A stretch of DNA of 64,000 nucleotides, from the NCBI RefSeq assembly GCF_021502585.1, contig NZ_JAKFGM010000002.1, forward strand, positions 496,501 to 560,500, given 5' to 3'. The notes under the pieces are model-generated. The model worked only from the letters and a program-made list of their open reading frames with translations, made no database searches and was not told where the DNA came from. Below, piece after piece: positions 7,889 through 18,002 of this stretch. Each line of letters begins with the position of its first letter. Positions within the stretch are counted from its first letter, which is position 1. The translations under genes were made by a program, and so were the position numbers. The DNA comes from Sphingomonas cremea (GTDB lineage: Bacteria; Pseudomonadota; Alphaproteobacteria; Sphingomonadales; Sphingomonadaceae).

Positions 7889-10567
7889 ATGATCCCTACC
7901 GGCCAAGACAGTTTGAAGACCCGTTCGACGCTGGAGGCCGGCGGCAAGAGTTACCTTTATTATTCGCTCGAAAAGGCCGCCGCTGCTCTCGGCGATGTCA
8001 GCCGCCTGCCTTTCTCGATGAAGGTGCTGCTGGAAAACCTCCTGCGTTTCGAGGACGGGGTCACTGTCACTCGCGACGATTTGCAGAGCATGGTCGACTG
8101 GCAGAAGGAGCGGCGGATCAACCGGGAGATCCAGTATCGCCCGGCGCGGGTACTGATGCAGGACTTCACCGGGGTTCCGGCCGTCGTCGACTTGGCCGCA
8201 ATGCGCGATGCAATGAAGTCGCTTGGCGGCGACGCGCAGAAGATCAACCCGCAGGTCCCGGTCCATTTGGTCATCGACCATAGCGTCATGGTCGATGAGT
8301 TCGGCACCCCGCGTTCGTTCGAGCAAAACGTCGTGCTGGAATATCAGCGCAATGCCGAGCGTTACGAGTTCCTGAAGTGGGGATCGAACGCATTCGACAA
8401 TTTCAAGGTCGTGCCGCCGGGCACCGGCATCTGTCACCAAGTGAACCTTGAAAATATTGGCCAGACGATTTGGACCAGCACCGACCAGGACGGCAACGAA
8501 GTCGCCTATCCTGACACGCTGGTCGGCACCGACAGCCATACGACGATGATCAATGGGCTCGGCGTTCTAGGCTGGGGCGTCGGCGGGATCGAGGCGGAGG
8601 CGGCCATGCTCGGCCAGCCGGTCTCGATGCTCATTCCCGAGGTGGTCGGTTTCCGCCTTTCTGGCGAACTCAAAGAAGGCATAACCGCCACCGACCTGGT
8701 GCTGACCGTGACTCAGATGCTCCGCGCCAAGGGCGTGGTTGGCCGCTTCGTCGAATTCTTCGGCCCCGGCCTCGACGCGCTCAGCCTCGCCGACCGCGCA
8801 ACGATCGCCAACATGGCGCCCGAATATGGCGCGACCTGCGGCTTCTTCCCGATCGATGAGCGGACCGTCGATTATCTCAAGCTCACCGGCCGCGACGAGG
8901 TCCGCATCGAATTGGTCCGTGCTTACGCCAAGGCGCAAGGCATGTGGCGTGATGCGTCCACTCCGGATCCGGTGTTCACCGACACGCTGGAACTGGACAT
9001 GTCTTCTGTCCAGCCGAGCCTCGCCGGGCCAAAGCGTCCGCAGGACCGGGTGCTGCTGAGCGATGTCGACAACCGCTTCAACGAAGAGCTGATCGCTACC
9101 TACAAGAAGGGTGATGCCCCCCGCGTTCCCGTAAAGGGCGGGGAGTTCGATGTTGGCAATGGCGACGTGATGATCGCCGCAATCACCAGCTGCACCAATA
9201 CCTCGAATCCCTCTGTACTTGTTGCCGCCGGGCTGGTTGCCCGTAAGGCGCGTGCGCTTGGCCTCACGCCAAAACCTTGGGTAAAGACATCGCTTGCCCC
9301 GGGAAGCCAGGTGGTGACCGACTATCTGAATGCCAGCGGTTTGAGCGAGGATCTTGATGCGATCGGGTTCAACCTGGTCGGTTATGGTTGCACCACCTGC
9401 ATCGGAAATTCGGGCCCGCTCGCGCCGGAAATCAGCGCCGCGATTGCCGAGAATGACCTCGTCGCAGCGTCGGTGCTGTCTGGTAACCGCAACTTCGAAG
9501 GCCGTGTGTCGCCGGACTGCCGGGCCAACTATCTAGCATCGCCGCCGCTGGTGGTCGCATATGCGCTGATGGGCACCGTCCGCAACGACATGAACAAGAC
9601 GCCGCTGGGTAAGAGCAAGGCCGGGGTCGACGTATTCTTGAAGGATGTCTGGCCTTCGAACGATGAGGTCCGCGCGCTGATCGACGCCCATGTCCACAGC
9701 GACATGTTCCGCCGCCGCTATGCCGACGTCTATCATGGCGACGATCGCTGGCGGGCGATCGACGTGACTGGTGGCGAAACCTACAATTGGCCGCCCACGT
9801 CGACCTATATTCAAAACCCGCCCTATTTCACCGGAATGACGATGACCCCCAAGCCGCTGACCGACATAAGCGGGGCCCGGGCGCTTGCGGTATTCGGCGA
9901 TTCGATCACCACTGATCACATTTCACCAGCGGGCGCGATCAAGCTCGACAGCCCTGCCGGGAAATATCTGAGCGATCATGGCGTGCCCCGCGCGGAGTTC
10001 AACAGCTATGGCGCGCGCCGCGGCAACCATGAAGTCATGATGCGCGGCACTTTCGCCAATATTCGCATCCGCAACCGCATGCTTGACGGGGTCGAGGGCG
10101 GCATGACCCGCTACGCGCCTACCGAAGAAGTGATGCCGATATATGATGCGGCAATGAAGTATCAGGCCGACGGTACGCCACTGGTGGTCATTGCCGGCAA
10201 GGAATATGGCACCGGCTCGTCGCGCGACTGGGCCGCCAAGGGCACCGTATTACTTGGTGTTCGGGCTGTGCTGGCCGAGAGCTTCGAGCGCATTCACCGT
10301 TCGAACCTGGTCGGCATGGGCGTCATCCCGCTCCAATTCGCCGACGGCGAAGGCGCCAGCACCTACCAGATCGACGGTAGCGAAATTTATTCGATCGAAG
10401 GCATCGCCTCGATCGAACCGCGCCAGGACGTCTCGGTCAAGGTCACTCGCACCAATGGTAAGACCTTCGACATCACCGCCCGCTGCCGCATCGATACCTA
10501 CAACGAACTCGAATATTATCGCTCGGGCGGCATCCTCCAGTTTGTTCTAAGGAATCTGGCCAGCTGA
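7889..10567 (+). CDS. acnA: Aconitate hydratase A
   Basis: 892 residues, the usual length of AcnA/IRP-type aconitase, which isomerises citrate to isocitrate in the TCA cycle. The three cysteine ligands of the 4Fe-4S cluster are in [11 protein letters not shown] and [14 protein letters not shown]. Other family motifs are [32 protein letters not shown] and the C-terminal swivel domain segment [17 protein letters not shown] chose the ATG at 7889, preceded by TAGAGG, because [15 protein letters not shown] resembles family N-termini; an open frame upstream to 7655 is not conserved-looking. A small membrane-protein gene begins at its stop. Confidence 0.95.
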   Translation: MIPTGQDSLKTRSTLEAGGKSYLYYSLEKAAAALGDVSRLPFSMKVLLENLLRFEDGVTVTRDDLQSMVDWQKERRINREIQYRPARVLMQDFTGVPAVVDLAAMRDAMKSLGGDAQKINPQVPVHLVIDHSVMVDEFGTPRSFEQNVVLEYQRNAERYEFLKWGSNAFDNFKVVPPGTGICHQVNLENIGQTIWTSTDQDGNEVAYPDTLVGTDSHTTMINGLGVLGWGVGGIEAEAAMLGQPVSMLIPEVVGFRLSGELKEGITATDLVLTVTQMLRAKGVVGRFVEFFGPGLDALSLADRATIANMAPEYGATCGFFPIDERTVDYLKLTGRDEVRIELVRAYAKAQGMWRDASTPDPVFTDTLELDMSSVQPSLAGPKRPQDRVLLSDVDNRFNEELIATYKKGDAPRVPVKGGEFDVGNGDVMIAAITSCTNTSNPSVLVAAGLVARKARALGLTPKPWVKTSLAPGSQVVTDYLNASGLSEDLDAIGFNLVGYGCTTCIGNSGPLAPEISAAIAENDLVAASVLSGNRNFEGRVSPDCRANYLASPPLVVAYALMGTVRNDMNKTPLGKSKAGVDVFLKDVWPSNDEVRALIDAHVHSDMFRRRYADVYHGDDRWRAIDVTGGETYNWPPTSTYIQNPPYFTGMTMTPKPLTDISGARALAVFGDSITTDHISPAGAIKLDSPAGKYLSDHGVPRAEFNSYGARRGNHEVMMRGTFANIRIRNRMLDGVEGGMTRYAPTEEVMPIYDAAMKYQADGTPLVVIAGKEYGTGSSRDWAAKGTVLLGVRAVLAESFERIHRSNLVGMGVIPLQFADGEGASTYQIDGSEIYSIEGIASIEPRQDVSVKVTRTNGKTFDITARCRIDTYNELEYYRSGGILQFVLRNLAS

Positions 10568-10836
10568 CCTACACCGAGATCCTCGTCGAGATTGTCGGCT
10601 GGACCGGCGCCCTGTTGATCTTGCTCGCGTATTTGCTGCTGTCGATGGGCAAGCTGACCGGCCAGTCGGCGCTCTATCAGTGGATGAATGTGGTCGGGGC
10701 GGCGGGCTTTACTGTTAATGGATGGTGGCATGGCGCACTGCCCTCGGCAGCGCTGAATGTGATCTGGATGCTGATCGGGGGAGTGGCGCTATGGCAGATC
10801 GCGCGCAAGAAGGATTTGTCTACCTCGGCCAGGTGA
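10564..10836 (+). CDS. CBU_0592-like small membrane protein
   Basis: About 90 residues, nearly all hydrophobic, with three predicted membrane segments and the conserved-looking stretch [24 protein letters not shown] (first 20: [20 protein letters not shown]). This resembles small CBU_0592-type membrane proteins of unknown role. No ATG, GTG or TTG sits at the expected start. The frame opens at CTG 10564, overlapping the acnA stop by 4 bp, with AAGGA 10 nt upstream. The first in-frame TTG (10615) would remove most of helix one. I therefore propose a CTG start, with real uncertainty. Confidence 0.55.
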   Translation: MTYTEILVEIVGWTGALLILLAYLLLSMGKLTGQSALYQWMNVVGAAGFTVNGWWHGALPSAALNVIWMLIGGVALWQIARKKDLSTSAR

Positions 10837-10845
10837 CTGCAGCCG

Positions 10846-11556
10846 CTAGGCGTCAGGCGCACCAAGCGCCACCTCCAGCCACGCCGGAATGATGGCATTT
10901 GGTGGGATGGCGTCGGCACGGGCGTGCACAACTGCCAGACCCAGTTCGGGATAGCCAACCCTTGTCCGGTCGCCGCCATCTCCCTCAACTACAACCAGTC
11001 GGCGATTGACCTTTTGCCGCCAGTTCATGCGCGCCGTATTTTCCTGGCCGACGAAGCAGCCCTTGGAGAAGCTGACCCCGTTCAATTCGGTGGCGTTGCA
11101 TTCGAGCCAGAGCAGATCGCCCAGCTCTGCCCGTCCTTCGCAGACGCCAAGGCGTAGGCGATGTTCCGGCCAGTCGGTCACCGGATCATTGGCGGGGGCA
11201 AGCCAGCGTTGGCCCAGCTCCGCCAGCCGCGGGTCCGCAACGCCTGCACTTACGTCCCGCGACCAATGAACCGCGAGGCTATCGTCGCGAGCGATCGAAA
11301 TGGGGCGGCGCAGCCGATAAAGCGATAATCGCTTGATAAGATCGTCAGCTGCGTCATTTTCGCAATCGATCAGCAGGTCATCGCCATCTGCCCAGACCAG
11401 GAAATCGAACAGGCATTTGCCCTGGGGCGTGAGCAGACCGGCCCACATCGGCAACGCGCCTGCAACGTCTTGCGTCACGAGCCCCTGGAGGAAATCGCGG
11501 ACGTCTGCGCCCGAAAGGCGGAGGACGGCACGGTCGGTGAGGGTGGTCGCGGGCAT
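10846..11556 (-). CDS. ygfZ: YgfZ/GcvT-domain folate-binding protein
   Basis: 236 residues, GcvT-like fold. The diagnostic YgfZ motif is present as KGCFVGQENTARM (family K-G-C-[YF]-x-G-Q-E, with the conserved Cys) near residue 168. The N-terminus has LQGLVTQDV, typical of the family. YgfZ proteins bind tetrahydrofolate and support assembly or repair of certain iron-sulfur enzymes. Placement next to acnA, an Fe-S enzyme, is suggestive but may be chance. It is divergent from pyrC with about 25 bp between starts. Confidence 0.85.
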   Translation of the reverse strand: MPATTLTDRAVLRLSGADVRDFLQGLVTQDVAGALPMWAGLLTPQGKCLFDFLVWADGDDLLIDCENDAADDLIKRLSLYRLRRPISIARDDSLAVHWSRDVSAGVADPRLAELGQRWLAPANDPVTDWPEHRLRLGVCEGRAELGDLLWLECNATELNGVSFSKGCFVGQENTARMNWRQKVNRRLVVVEGDGGDRTRVGYPELGLAVVHARADAIPPNAIIPAWLEVALGAPDA

Positions 11557-11584
11557 GCAGCTTAGCTAAGGAGCCCGCGTGAAT

Positions 11585-12601
11585 ATGCAATCGATCACCA
11601 TGCGCCGCCCTGACGATTGGCACGTCCATCTACGCGACGGGGACATGCTCGAGCGGGTCGTGCCCCACACGGCACGCCAGTTCGCCCGGGCTATCGTCAT
11701 GCCCAATCTTGCTCCGCCGGTGACCAGCATCGACGGGGCCGTCGCCTATCGCGACCGGATCGTTTCGGTCGCCGGCCCCAATTTCACCCCGCTGATGACC
11801 GCCTATCTGACCGATAATGTCGATGCGGACGAACTGGGGCGCGGGCACGCCGAGGGCGTATGGGTCGCCGCCAAGCTCTACCCGGCGGGCGCGACGACTA
11901 ATAGCGCCAGCGGCGTCACCGATATCCGCAACATCCACCCGGCCCTGGAGCGAATGGAGCGGATCGGAATGATTTTATGCGTTCATGGCGAGGTGACCGA
12001 CCCTGCCGTGGACGTCTTCGACCGTGAGGCGGTGTTCATCGACCGCATCCTTACGGGAATCGTCCGTGATTTTCCCGCTCTCAAGGTCGTGCTGGAACAT
12101 ATCACCACGAAGCAGGCCGCCCAGTTCGTCGCCGACGCGCCCGCGACGGTTGCCGCGACAATTACCCCGCAACACCTCCATCTCAATCGCAACGCCCTGT
12201 TTCAGGGTGGTCTCCGCCCTCACGCCTATTGCCTGCCCGTGCTGAAGCGTGAGGAGCATCGCCTGGCAGTGCGAAAGGCGGGGGTCAGCGGCTCCCCCAA
12301 ATTTTTCCTTGGTACCGATAGCGCCCCCCACGCGCGTGAAGCCAAGGAATCGGCCTGCGGATGCGCGGGTATATTCAATGCGCCATTCGCACTCGAAAGC
12401 TATGCCACGGTGTTCGAGGAAGAGAAGGCGCTCGACAAGTTCGAAGGCTTCGCGTCCGAGCACGGCCCGCGTTTCTATGGCTTGCCGCTCAATGACGGGA
12501 CGATAACGCTGGAGCGCTCTGACCAGCTTGTACCCGACACGGTCGACGGGCTGGTGCCCTTCCACGCCGGCGAGACGATAGGCTGGCGAGTGGCCGGCTA
12601 A
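11585..12601 (+). CDS. pyrC: Dihydroorotase (class II, PyrC type)
   Basis: 338 residues. [15 protein letters not shown] holds the HxH zinc ligands, [10 protein letters not shown] holds the lysine that is carboxylated in the binuclear centre, and HGEVTD and LEHITTKQA supply further ligands. FLGTDSAPH near residue 242 carries the catalytic Asp. The enzyme closes carbamoyl-aspartate to dihydroorotate in pyrimidine synthesis. AAGGAG at 11568-11573 could serve either GTG 11579 or ATG 11585. I give the ATG, and the difference is two residues. It is convergent with the Crp/Fnr gene, with the stop codons overlapping. Confidence 0.93.
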   Translation: MQSITMRRPDDWHVHLRDGDMLERVVPHTARQFARAIVMPNLAPPVTSIDGAVAYRDRIVSVAGPNFTPLMTAYLTDNVDADELGRGHAEGVWVAAKLYPAGATTNSASGVTDIRNIHPALERMERIGMILCVHGEVTDPAVDVFDREAVFIDRILTGIVRDFPALKVVLEHITTKQAAQFVADAPATVAATITPQHLHLNRNALFQGGLRPHAYCLPVLKREEHRLAVRKAGVSGSPKFFLGTDSAPHAREAKESACGCAGIFNAPFALESYATVFEEEKALDKFEGFASEHGPRFYGLPLNDGTITLERSDQLVPDTVDGLVPFHAGETIGWRVAG

Positions 12602-13347
12602 GCTATGCCAATCCCCTTCGGCCCCACGATGTCGCCGAAGAAATGCTCGACCCGGTCATAGCATTCGCATGCCCGGCGCTCGAGTCCGCCGCGATCATGC
12701 ACCTCGATGATTCCCCGCCTGGTGGTGATCAACCCTTCGTCCTGCAGCTCGCGGGCAACCGCATTGACGGTAGTCCGTTGTACGCCAAGCAGCCCGGCTA
12801 GGGACTCCTGGGTTAGTTCGAGCCTGTCGCCCGCCCGGTCCTGTGCCGTCAGCAGCCAGCGTGCGGCCCTGGCCTCGATGGCATGGAAGCTATTGCAGGC
12901 GACTGTCTGCATGATCTGCGCAAGCAAATAGTCCGCGTAGCGGCAGTAAAGGTTGCGGAGATGGGCGGAACGGCTCTTGGCTTCCTCGATCACCGCCATG
13001 GGGACTTTGGCCGCCGGGCCAGCAACGATTACCTCCGCCCGGGTAAAGGCCGGAGCGCGGCCGCAACTGATGATCCCACCGACCGCGCCCTCACGGCCAA
13101 TCGACGCGACCTCGACCGACCGCCCGTCATCAAGATCGACGACCATCGAAATCATCGTAGGACCGAACGGGAAAAGCGAGTGGTCCACATCGACCCCGCG
13201 GCGCAGAACCGTCATGCCCAAATCGAGATCGACCATCTGCAGGCGCGATTCCAGCAATTGACGCAGCTCGTTTGGGAAGGTCGAAAGCAGGCGATTGCCG
13301 GAAAAGGCGTCCCCGATCGAAGGTGGAGCGTAGCGGATCTCGGTCAT
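12598..13347 (-). CDS. Crp/Fnr-family transcriptional regulator
   Basis: 249 residues. The N-terminal part (about 25-140) has the cyclic-nucleotide-binding beta-roll pattern ([21 protein letters not shown], then [14 protein letters not shown]) but lacks the cAMP phosphate-cassette residues of CRP and any Fnr-type cysteine cluster. The C-terminal winged helix-turn-helix is clear: [20 protein letters not shown] followed by [19 protein letters not shown]. This sub-group is common in alphaproteobacteria and its ligand is unknown. The ATG at 13347 is preferred over 13395 because the region before it is not conserved in character. No target operator can be named. Confidence 0.8.
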   Translation of the reverse strand: MTEIRYAPPSIGDAFSGNRLLSTFPNELRQLLESRLQMVDLDLGMTVLRRGVDVDHSLFPFGPTMISMVVDLDDGRSVEVASIGREGAVGGIISCGRAPAFTRAEVIVAGPAAKVPMAVIEEAKSRSAHLRNLYCRYADYLLAQIMQTVACNSFHAIEARAARWLLTAQDRAGDRLELTQESLAGLLGVQRTTVNAVARELQDEGLITTRRGIIEVHDRGGLERRACECYDRVEHFFGDIVGPKGIGIA

Positions 13348-13536
13348 GGAATGACGTCCCTTTGGTGGGGAAACAGATATCCAATGATCGGCCAATCGAA
13401 TCGTTTCATGCCGCCAACGACGAATATCGCAAGCTAGGCGCCATGGGCGGTTGAACGCGGTAACTTCGTTCGCTAAAGCCGCGCTCAGTCCTCCGTGCTC
13501 GGCCTTCCCCCAGAAAGCCTGCGCGCCTCGGATCCC

Positions 13537-13626
13537 GGAGACGTGGGTGAGTGGCTGAAACCAACGCTTTGCTAAAGCGTCATACGGGAAACCGTATCGA
13601 GGGTTCGAATCCCTCCGTCTCCGCCA
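13537..13626 (+). tRNA. tRNA-Ser (anticodon GCU)
   Basis: 90-nt class II tRNA. The acceptor stem GGAGACG pairs with CGTCTCC (13616-13622), followed by discriminator G and an encoded CCA. The anticodon loop TTGCTAA places GCT at 13571-13573. A long variable arm (CATACGGGAAACCGTAT) and the T-loop GGTTCGAAT are clear. It decodes AGC/AGU. It marks the left side of the copper region and is a class of tRNA often used as an integration site. Confidence 0.95.
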
Positions 13627-14239
13627 GTTCTACCTAGAAAATTGCGAAAAAATTGAAGCAAGAGCGTTAGTTCCCATAAACGCTCCCCAATGCAATGATC
13701 GCTTGGGCCTAATCGCGCTTGGCACTGCAGCGGCTCATGACCAGCGCTTCGCCCGAATCTCTTATGACCGGTTTCGACCCATTGCGGTCATAAGCCGAAT
13801 GACCGCCTTCGACCCAAAGTGGACATTCAGCCAACGCGACGGATAGCGCACCAGTTGGTCCATGCGGCCCACAGATCGGGCTTTCCTCTAGCAATCACGC
13901 CGAGCCATCCGCCTGCGGCGAGGCCAATCGACAGGCTAATTGCCAGCACCGCCGCGCCGAGCTTTTGCAGATTACGCCTGAGCAACTCATGCTGACGCAA
14001 ACGAATGGTCCAGAACATCTTCGATGGGTTGGAGCGCTCACCTTAGGTTACGAGCGATCTGTGCTGAAGCGTAAGCTCCTTTCCCTGTTCGCGGGAAGTT
14101 CGATCACGAAGGATTTTGGCCCGCGCTCGTTCGAGGGCGATTATGGTAAGCATTTGGGAGGCGCGAAGCTTTTCCTTAGGCTCAAGTTTGATAGTTCGAC
14201 GGGGATGGCCCCAGGAATGTAGGCACCGCCCGCAATGGT
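13627..14239. other. Gene-poor region right of tRNA-Ser
   Basis: About 610 bp with no gene I can support. It holds two tandem copies of a 28-bp motif (13764-13791 and 13799-13826) and a short minus-strand frame at 13827-14018 (63 residues). That frame contains one hydrophobic segment (KLGAAVLAISLSIGLAAGGW) and may be the remains of a membrane protein. Overlapping frames on both strands here look random in composition. The content fits an eroded junction between the tRNA and the copper genes. Confidence 0.45.
13764..13826. repeat. Tandem pair of a 28-bp motif (TTCGACCCA..G.GGxCAT)
   Basis: Copy one is 13764-13791 and copy two 13799-13826. Both read ATGACCG, two variable bases, TTCGACCCA, then a GCGG/GTGG core and a terminal CAT. 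A shorter, diverged relative (TTTAGACCCACTGCGGACAT) lies at 22257-22276, beyond the far end of the copper genes, so the motif flanks the cluster on both sides. Its nature is unknown; it could be a residue of a mobile element or of duplicated non-coding DNA. Confidence 0.5.
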
Positions 14240-14270
14240 TTGACCCTGACATCATGTCAGACTTCATAAG
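14240..14270 (+). promoter_or_regulatory. MerR/CueR-type promoter and operator for the copper operon
   Basis: A -35 box TTGACC (14240-14245) and a -10-like CATAAG (14265-14270) are separated by 19 bp, the over-long spacer characteristic of MerR-family promoters. Within the spacer lies a perfect 7-1-7 palindrome, CTGACATCATGTCAG (14246-14260). It sits 37 bp before the Cu-ATPase start. The cueR-like gene 2.6 kb downstream encodes a regulator of exactly this class, so Cu(I)-induced DNA untwisting and activation is the likely mechanism. Confidence 0.8.
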
Positions 14271-14306
14271 TCCTTGCAGGCGAGTCGATTGAAAAGGGTC
14301 TCGACG

Positions 14307-16688
14307 ATGGGCGAGTGCCAGGACCACACGCAAGGCCATACGCACCACTGCCGCGATGATAACACCAAGGAGATGGTGAAGGACCTCGTTTGCGGCATGA
14401 TGGTCGATCCCAAAGCCGCTCCTCACCACGCGGACACTGGCGGGTCGCGATACTATTTTTGCAGTGCCGGATGCAGCGACAAGTTCACGGCCGCTCCCGA
14501 CCGCTATCTCAACCCACAAGACTCACATCCGAAAATGCAAACGCCGACGCTCGGTGAACTGCCTGCGGCCGCCGAAGGCACCATCTGGATCTGCCCGATG
14601 CATCCCCAGATCCGGCGCAATGGCCCCGGCCAATGTCCCATCTGCGGCATGGCGCTGGAACCCTTGGAGCCGAAGTTCGACGAGGGACCCAACCCCGAGC
14701 TGATCGACATGAACCGCCGTTTCTGGGTGAGCGCCGTGCTGACCCTGCCACTGGTCGTCCTGACCTTCGGCGCTGAGTTGTTCGGATGGGAGCCATTCCC
14801 GATGGCCCTTTCGATGTGGATCCAACTCGCGCTGGCGACGCCGGTGGTTTTGTGGGGCGGCTGGCCGTTCTTCGAGCGGCTGTGGGCCTCGCTCAAAACC
14901 CGCAACCTCAACATGTTCACGCTGATCGGTCTCGGCGTTGGCGTCGCATACGGCTACAGCGTCGTGGGCGCTCTCGCACCGGAACTGTTTCCAACATCTC
15001 TGCGAACGATGGGCGGGCTAGTTCCGGTCTACTTCGAGGCGGCCGCGGCAATCACCACTTTGGTGCTGCTCGGCCAAGTTCTGGAGCTTCGTGCCCGGTC
15101 GGCTACCGGAAAGGCGATCCGGGCCTTGCTGGGGTTGGCTCCAAAGACGGCGCGGCGGGTTCGCGACGGCATCGAAGAGGATATCCCGCTGGAGCACGTC
15201 CATGTCGATGACATGTTGCGCGTGCGCCCCGGCGAGAAAGTGCCAGTCGATGGCATCGTGCTCGAAGGCAGGAGCTCGGTCGACGAGTCGATGATCTCGG
15301 GCGAGCCGATTCCGGTCGAGAAGGTCGAAGGAACAAAGCTAATCGGCGCCACGGTCAATGGCACCGGCTCACTGCTCATGAGGGCCGAGCGCGTTGGCCG
15401 CGACACGATGCTGTCGCAGATCGTCCACATGGTTGCGGAGGCGCAGCGCTCGCGAGCGCCGATCCAGAAGTTGGCTGACAAGGTGTCTGGTTGGTTTGTG
15501 CCGGGGGTCGTCCTGATCGCAGTCCTGACATTCATCGTCTGGTCGTTTGCTGGACCAGAGCCACGGCTGCCTCATGCGCTAGTCAACGCCATCGCGGTGT
15601 TGATCATCGCCTGCCCCTGCGCACTCGGTCTCGCAACGCCAATGTCGATCATGGTCGGCACCGGTAAGGGTGCCACGCAAGGTGTGTTAGTGAAGAACGC
15701 TGAGGCGCTGGAGCTGATGGAAAAGATCGACACGCTGGTGGTCGACAAGACCGGCACGCTAACGCTTGGCAAACCACGGCTGGTCAAGGTGGTGACCGCC
15801 AACGGCTTCGAGGTGAACGAGGTCCTCCGACTTGCAGCCTCGCTTGAAAAGGGCAGCGAACATCCGCTTGCCGCGGCGATCGTCGAGGGTGCGGAAGAGC
15901 GCGGCGCCGAGGCGGTGCCGGCTGCCAATTTTAAGTCGCATACCGGCAAGGGCGTGACTGGAAAGGTTGCGGACCGCGCAGTCGCGCTCGGCAACAAGCC
16001 GATGATGGCAGCCCTTGGAGTCGATACCGCCTCGCTCGACGCGGAAGCCGATCCGCTGCGAGGTGAGGGCCAGGGCGTGATGTTTGTCGCGATCGATCAG
16101 AAGCTCGCCGGGCTGGTGGTGGTCGCGGACCCGATCAAGGAGAGTGCGGTCGCGGCGGTGGCCAACCTCCGCAAGCATGGCGTGCGCGTGGTCATGATGA
16201 CCGGCGACAACCGGCGCACAGCCGAAGCCGTCGCGCGCAAGATCGGCGGGATCGACGAAGTGCTTGCCGATGTGCTGCCCGATCAAAAACAGGCGATGGT
16301 TGAAAGGCTGCGCCGAGAAGGGCGCCGCGTGGGCATGGCTGGTGACGGGATCAACGATGCTCCCGCCCTGGCGGCTGCCGATGTCGGAATCGCCATGGGC
16401 ACCGGCACGGATGTCGCCATGGAAAGTGCCGCCGTAACGCTAGTGAAGGGCGATCTCAGCGGTATCGTCCGAGCACGCCGCCTCAGCCGCGCCACCATGC
16501 GCAACATTCGCGAAAACTTGTTCTTCTCCTTTGTGTTCAACGCGGCCGGTGTGCCGATCGCTGCCGGGGTCCTCTACCCCTGGTTTGGAATTTTATTGAG
16601 CCCGATTATCGCTGGCGCTGCGATGGCGTTCAGCTCGGTGGCGGTCATTGGCAACTCGCTGCGGCTGCGCACGGTCCAGCTCGGATAG
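14307..16688 (+). CDS. Copper-translocating P1B-type ATPase with YHS and HMBD N-terminal modules
   Basis: 793 residues. Modules in order: a His-rich start (HTQGHTHHC), a YHS domain ([11 protein letters not shown] ... [12 protein letters not shown], residues about 30-70), and a heavy-metal-binding stretch [22 protein letters not shown] (first 20 residues shown: [20 protein letters not shown]). The ATPase core follows with the ion-path motif [11 protein letters not shown], phosphorylation site DKTGTLT, SEHPLA, and [10 protein letters not shown]. The CPC motif marks a Cu(I)/Ag(I) exporter. There are about eight membrane segments. The ATG at 14307 follows a GAAAAGGG ribosome site. It is the first gene of an operon under the MerR-type promoter. 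Confidence 0.92.
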   Translation: MGECQDHTQGHTHHCRDDNTKEMVKDLVCGMMVDPKAAPHHADTGGSRYYFCSAGCSDKFTAAPDRYLNPQDSHPKMQTPTLGELPAAAEGTIWICPMHPQIRRNGPGQCPICGMALEPLEPKFDEGPNPELIDMNRRFWVSAVLTLPLVVLTFGAELFGWEPFPMALSMWIQLALATPVVLWGGWPFFERLWASLKTRNLNMFTLIGLGVGVAYGYSVVGALAPELFPTSLRTMGGLVPVYFEAAAAITTLVLLGQVLELRARSATGKAIRALLGLAPKTARRVRDGIEEDIPLEHVHVDDMLRVRPGEKVPVDGIVLEGRSSVDESMISGEPIPVEKVEGTKLIGATVNGTGSLLMRAERVGRDTMLSQIVHMVAEAQRSRAPIQKLADKVSGWFVPGVVLIAVLTFIVWSFAGPEPRLPHALVNAIAVLIIACPCALGLATPMSIMVGTGKGATQGVLVKNAEALELMEKIDTLVVDKTGTLTLGKPRLVKVVTANGFEVNEVLRLAASLEKGSEHPLAAAIVEGAEERGAEAVPAANFKSHTGKGVTGKVADRAVALGNKPMMAALGVDTASLDAEADPLRGEGQGVMFVAIDQKLAGLVVVADPIKESAVAAVANLRKHGVRVVMMTGDNRRTAEAVARKIGGIDEVLADVLPDQKQAMVERLRREGRRVGMAGDGINDAPALAAADVGIAMGTGTDVAMESAAVTLVKGDLSGIVRARRLSRATMRNIRENLFFSFVFNAAGVPIAAGVLYPWFGILLSPIIAGAAMAFSSVAVIGNSLRLRTVQLG

Positions 16689-16706
16689 TCTGGTTGGGAG
16701 GTTGAA

Positions 16707-16904
16707 ATGAGCGGACGGTTCAGGGGCTTCTCCCTTATGACGGTCGTGGCAGTCGCATCAGCGGCTCTGTTCTGGCTTCTGCGCGATCATTGGGGCCATG
16801 CGCTAGGCCTGGCGCCTTATCTGCTGTTTCTAGCCTGTCCGATCATGCACCTTTTCATGCATCGTGGGCATGGACATGGACAATCTGGTGAGCACGGCAG
16901 GTGA
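16707..16904 (+). CDS. DUF2933 small membrane protein
   Basis: 65 residues, two hydrophobic helices (LMTVVAVASAALFWLL and LAPYLLFLACPIMHLFM) and a His/Gly-rich tail (HRGHGHGQSGEHGR). This fits DUF2933, small proteins recurrently found in copper and mercury resistance clusters. The Cys-Pro-x-Met-His-x-x-Met-His pattern in helix two and the His tail could bind metal. It sits 18 bp after the ATPase, and its end overlaps the cueR start by 4 bp, so it is in the same operon. Exact function is unknown. Confidence 0.75.
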   Translation: MSGRFRGFSLMTVVAVASAALFWLLRDHWGHALGLAPYLLFLACPIMHLFMHRGHGHGQSGEHGR

Positions 16905-17296
16905 ACATCGGGCAAGCCTCCAGCTCTAGCGGCATCTCACAGCGCATGATCAGGCATTACGAAAAAATTGGACTGATCCCGCCGGCTGTACGCCGCAATT
17001 CCGGTTACCGTGACTATGACCAGCGTGACGTCTACACGCTGCGTTTTATCGGCCGCGCTCGCGATCTGGGATTTCCGATCGAGGAAATCCGCACCCTGCT
17101 TGCATTGTGGCGTGATCGTGACCGGCCGAGCGCTGAGGTAAAGAAGCTTGCTTTGTCTCGTGCGGCCGAACTCCATGCGCGGGCTGCTGCACTGGAGTCT
17201 ATGCGATGCACGCTGGAGCATTTGGCCGATACTTGCCACGGCGATGACCGGCCGGATTGCCCGATTTTGCACGAACTCGAGTGGGGAACGCCATGA
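16901..17296 (+). CDS. cueR: CueR-type MerR-family copper-responsive regulator
   Basis: 131 residues beginning at GTG 16901, which overlaps the DUF2933 stop. The winged HTH (IGQASSSSGISQRMIRHYEK, then GLIPPAVRRNSGYRDYDQRD) is followed by a dimerisation helix. The metal loop CHGDDRPDCPIL gives Cys-x7-Cys, matching the two Cu(I)-ligating cysteines of CueR. It should activate the 19-bp-spacer promoter at 14240. Because the gene lies inside the operon it controls, positive autoregulation is expected. Confidence 0.88.
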   Translation: MNIGQASSSSGISQRMIRHYEKIGLIPPAVRRNSGYRDYDQRDVYTLRFIGRARDLGFPIEEIRTLLALWRDRDRPSAEVKKLALSRAAELHARAAALESMRCTLEHLADTCHGDDRPDCPILHELEWGTP

Positions 17297-17700
17297 TGAG
17301 GATTTCGATCAACGGCGCAGACACTCGATTGAATATCGGGCCGATCGACGCCATATCGCCATCCGTGAATTTACGCCCGCTCTTTGCGATTCTGATCGCG
17401 TTCGCGATGCTGTTCTCCCCGCTTGCGATGCAAACCGGCAGCGCGATGGCGATGGCGCCTGCCGATCACAGCAGCCAAATGATGAACAAGGGTCACTGCG
17501 ACGGCCAGCCAGCCAAGGGCGATCACGGCAAGTCGACGGAAAAGTCTTGTTGCGTCGCGATGTGCACAGCGGTTGCAGTCACCCCAATGACTTCATTTGA
17601 ACCGCATAGTTTCTCACGGCTTATCGAGCGACCTGCGTTGGTTCAGTTCCAGCACAGTTTCCTGGCCGAACTGCCGACCCCCCCTCCGCGTCTGGCGTGA
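17293..17700 (+). CDS. Exported Cys/His/Met-containing protein of the copper operon
   Basis: 135 residues, ATG overlapping the cueR stop (ATGA). A hydrophobic segment near residues 33-52 (LFAILIAFAMLFSPLAMQTG) resembles a signal peptide or anchor. After it come HSSQMMNKGHCDGQ, a central SCCVAMCTAV and a C-terminal tail ending in three prolines and Arg-Leu-Ala. The cysteine and His/Met clusters suggest periplasmic copper handling, reminiscent of CopL-like proteins, but I cannot assign a family. The start could be either of the two adjacent ATGs (17293 or 17296). Confidence 0.65.
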   Translation: MMRISINGADTRLNIGPIDAISPSVNLRPLFAILIAFAMLFSPLAMQTGSAMAMAPADHSSQMMNKGHCDGQPAKGDHGKSTEKSCCVAMCTAVAVTPMTSFEPHSFSRLIERPALVQFQHSFLAELPTPPPRLA

Positions 17701-17738
17701 AGTCGATTTAACCCAATTCGATTTCACGGAGACAAGAA

Positions 17739-17996
17739 ATGAAGATGATTTTTGGCGCACTAGCGCTCGCTCTGGCTGTTCCCGCCGCGGCTCAGACCGC
17801 ACCCGCTACCGATCCGCATGCTGGCCATCACCAGCAAATGGAAATGGACCATAGCAAGCACCAGCAGGGCATGCACGACGGCATGGATTGCTGCGAAAAG
17901 ATGAAGCAATCCGGTGGCAAGATGGAATGCATGGATGAGAAGGGCGAGGCCAAGCAGGCCGCGCCTGCGTCCGAGCACGAAGGCCACACCCACTAA
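17739..17996 (+). CDS. Small periplasmic His/Met/Cys-rich copper-binding protein
   Basis: 85 residues: signal peptide MKMIFGALALALAVPAAAQ, then a short mature chain almost made of ligands (HAGHHQQMEMDHSKHQQGMH, a DCCEKM motif, one more Cys, and HEGHTH at the end). There is no room for a folded domain, so it is likely a metal buffer or chaperone. The ribosome site ACGGAGA lies 10 nt before the ATG. It is followed directly by a strong hairpin terminator, which makes it the last gene of the cueR transcript. Confidence 0.7.
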   Translation: MKMIFGALALALAVPAAAQTAPATDPHAGHHQQMEMDHSKHQQGMHDGMDCCEKMKQSGGKMECMDEKGEAKQAAPASEHEGHTH

Positions 17997-18002
17997 CTAG
18001 TC

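Noticed and set aside
13537-13626. Integration-site duplication of the tRNA-Ser 3' end
   Set aside because: I looked for the T-arm/acceptor sequence around 22.2-22.5 kb and elsewhere downstream and found none; no integrase gene is present.
14043-14519. 158-codon minus-strand frame overlapping the start of the Cu-ATPase and its promoter
   Set aside because: It would cross the MerR-type promoter and the conserved ATPase N-terminus and has no recognisable domain.
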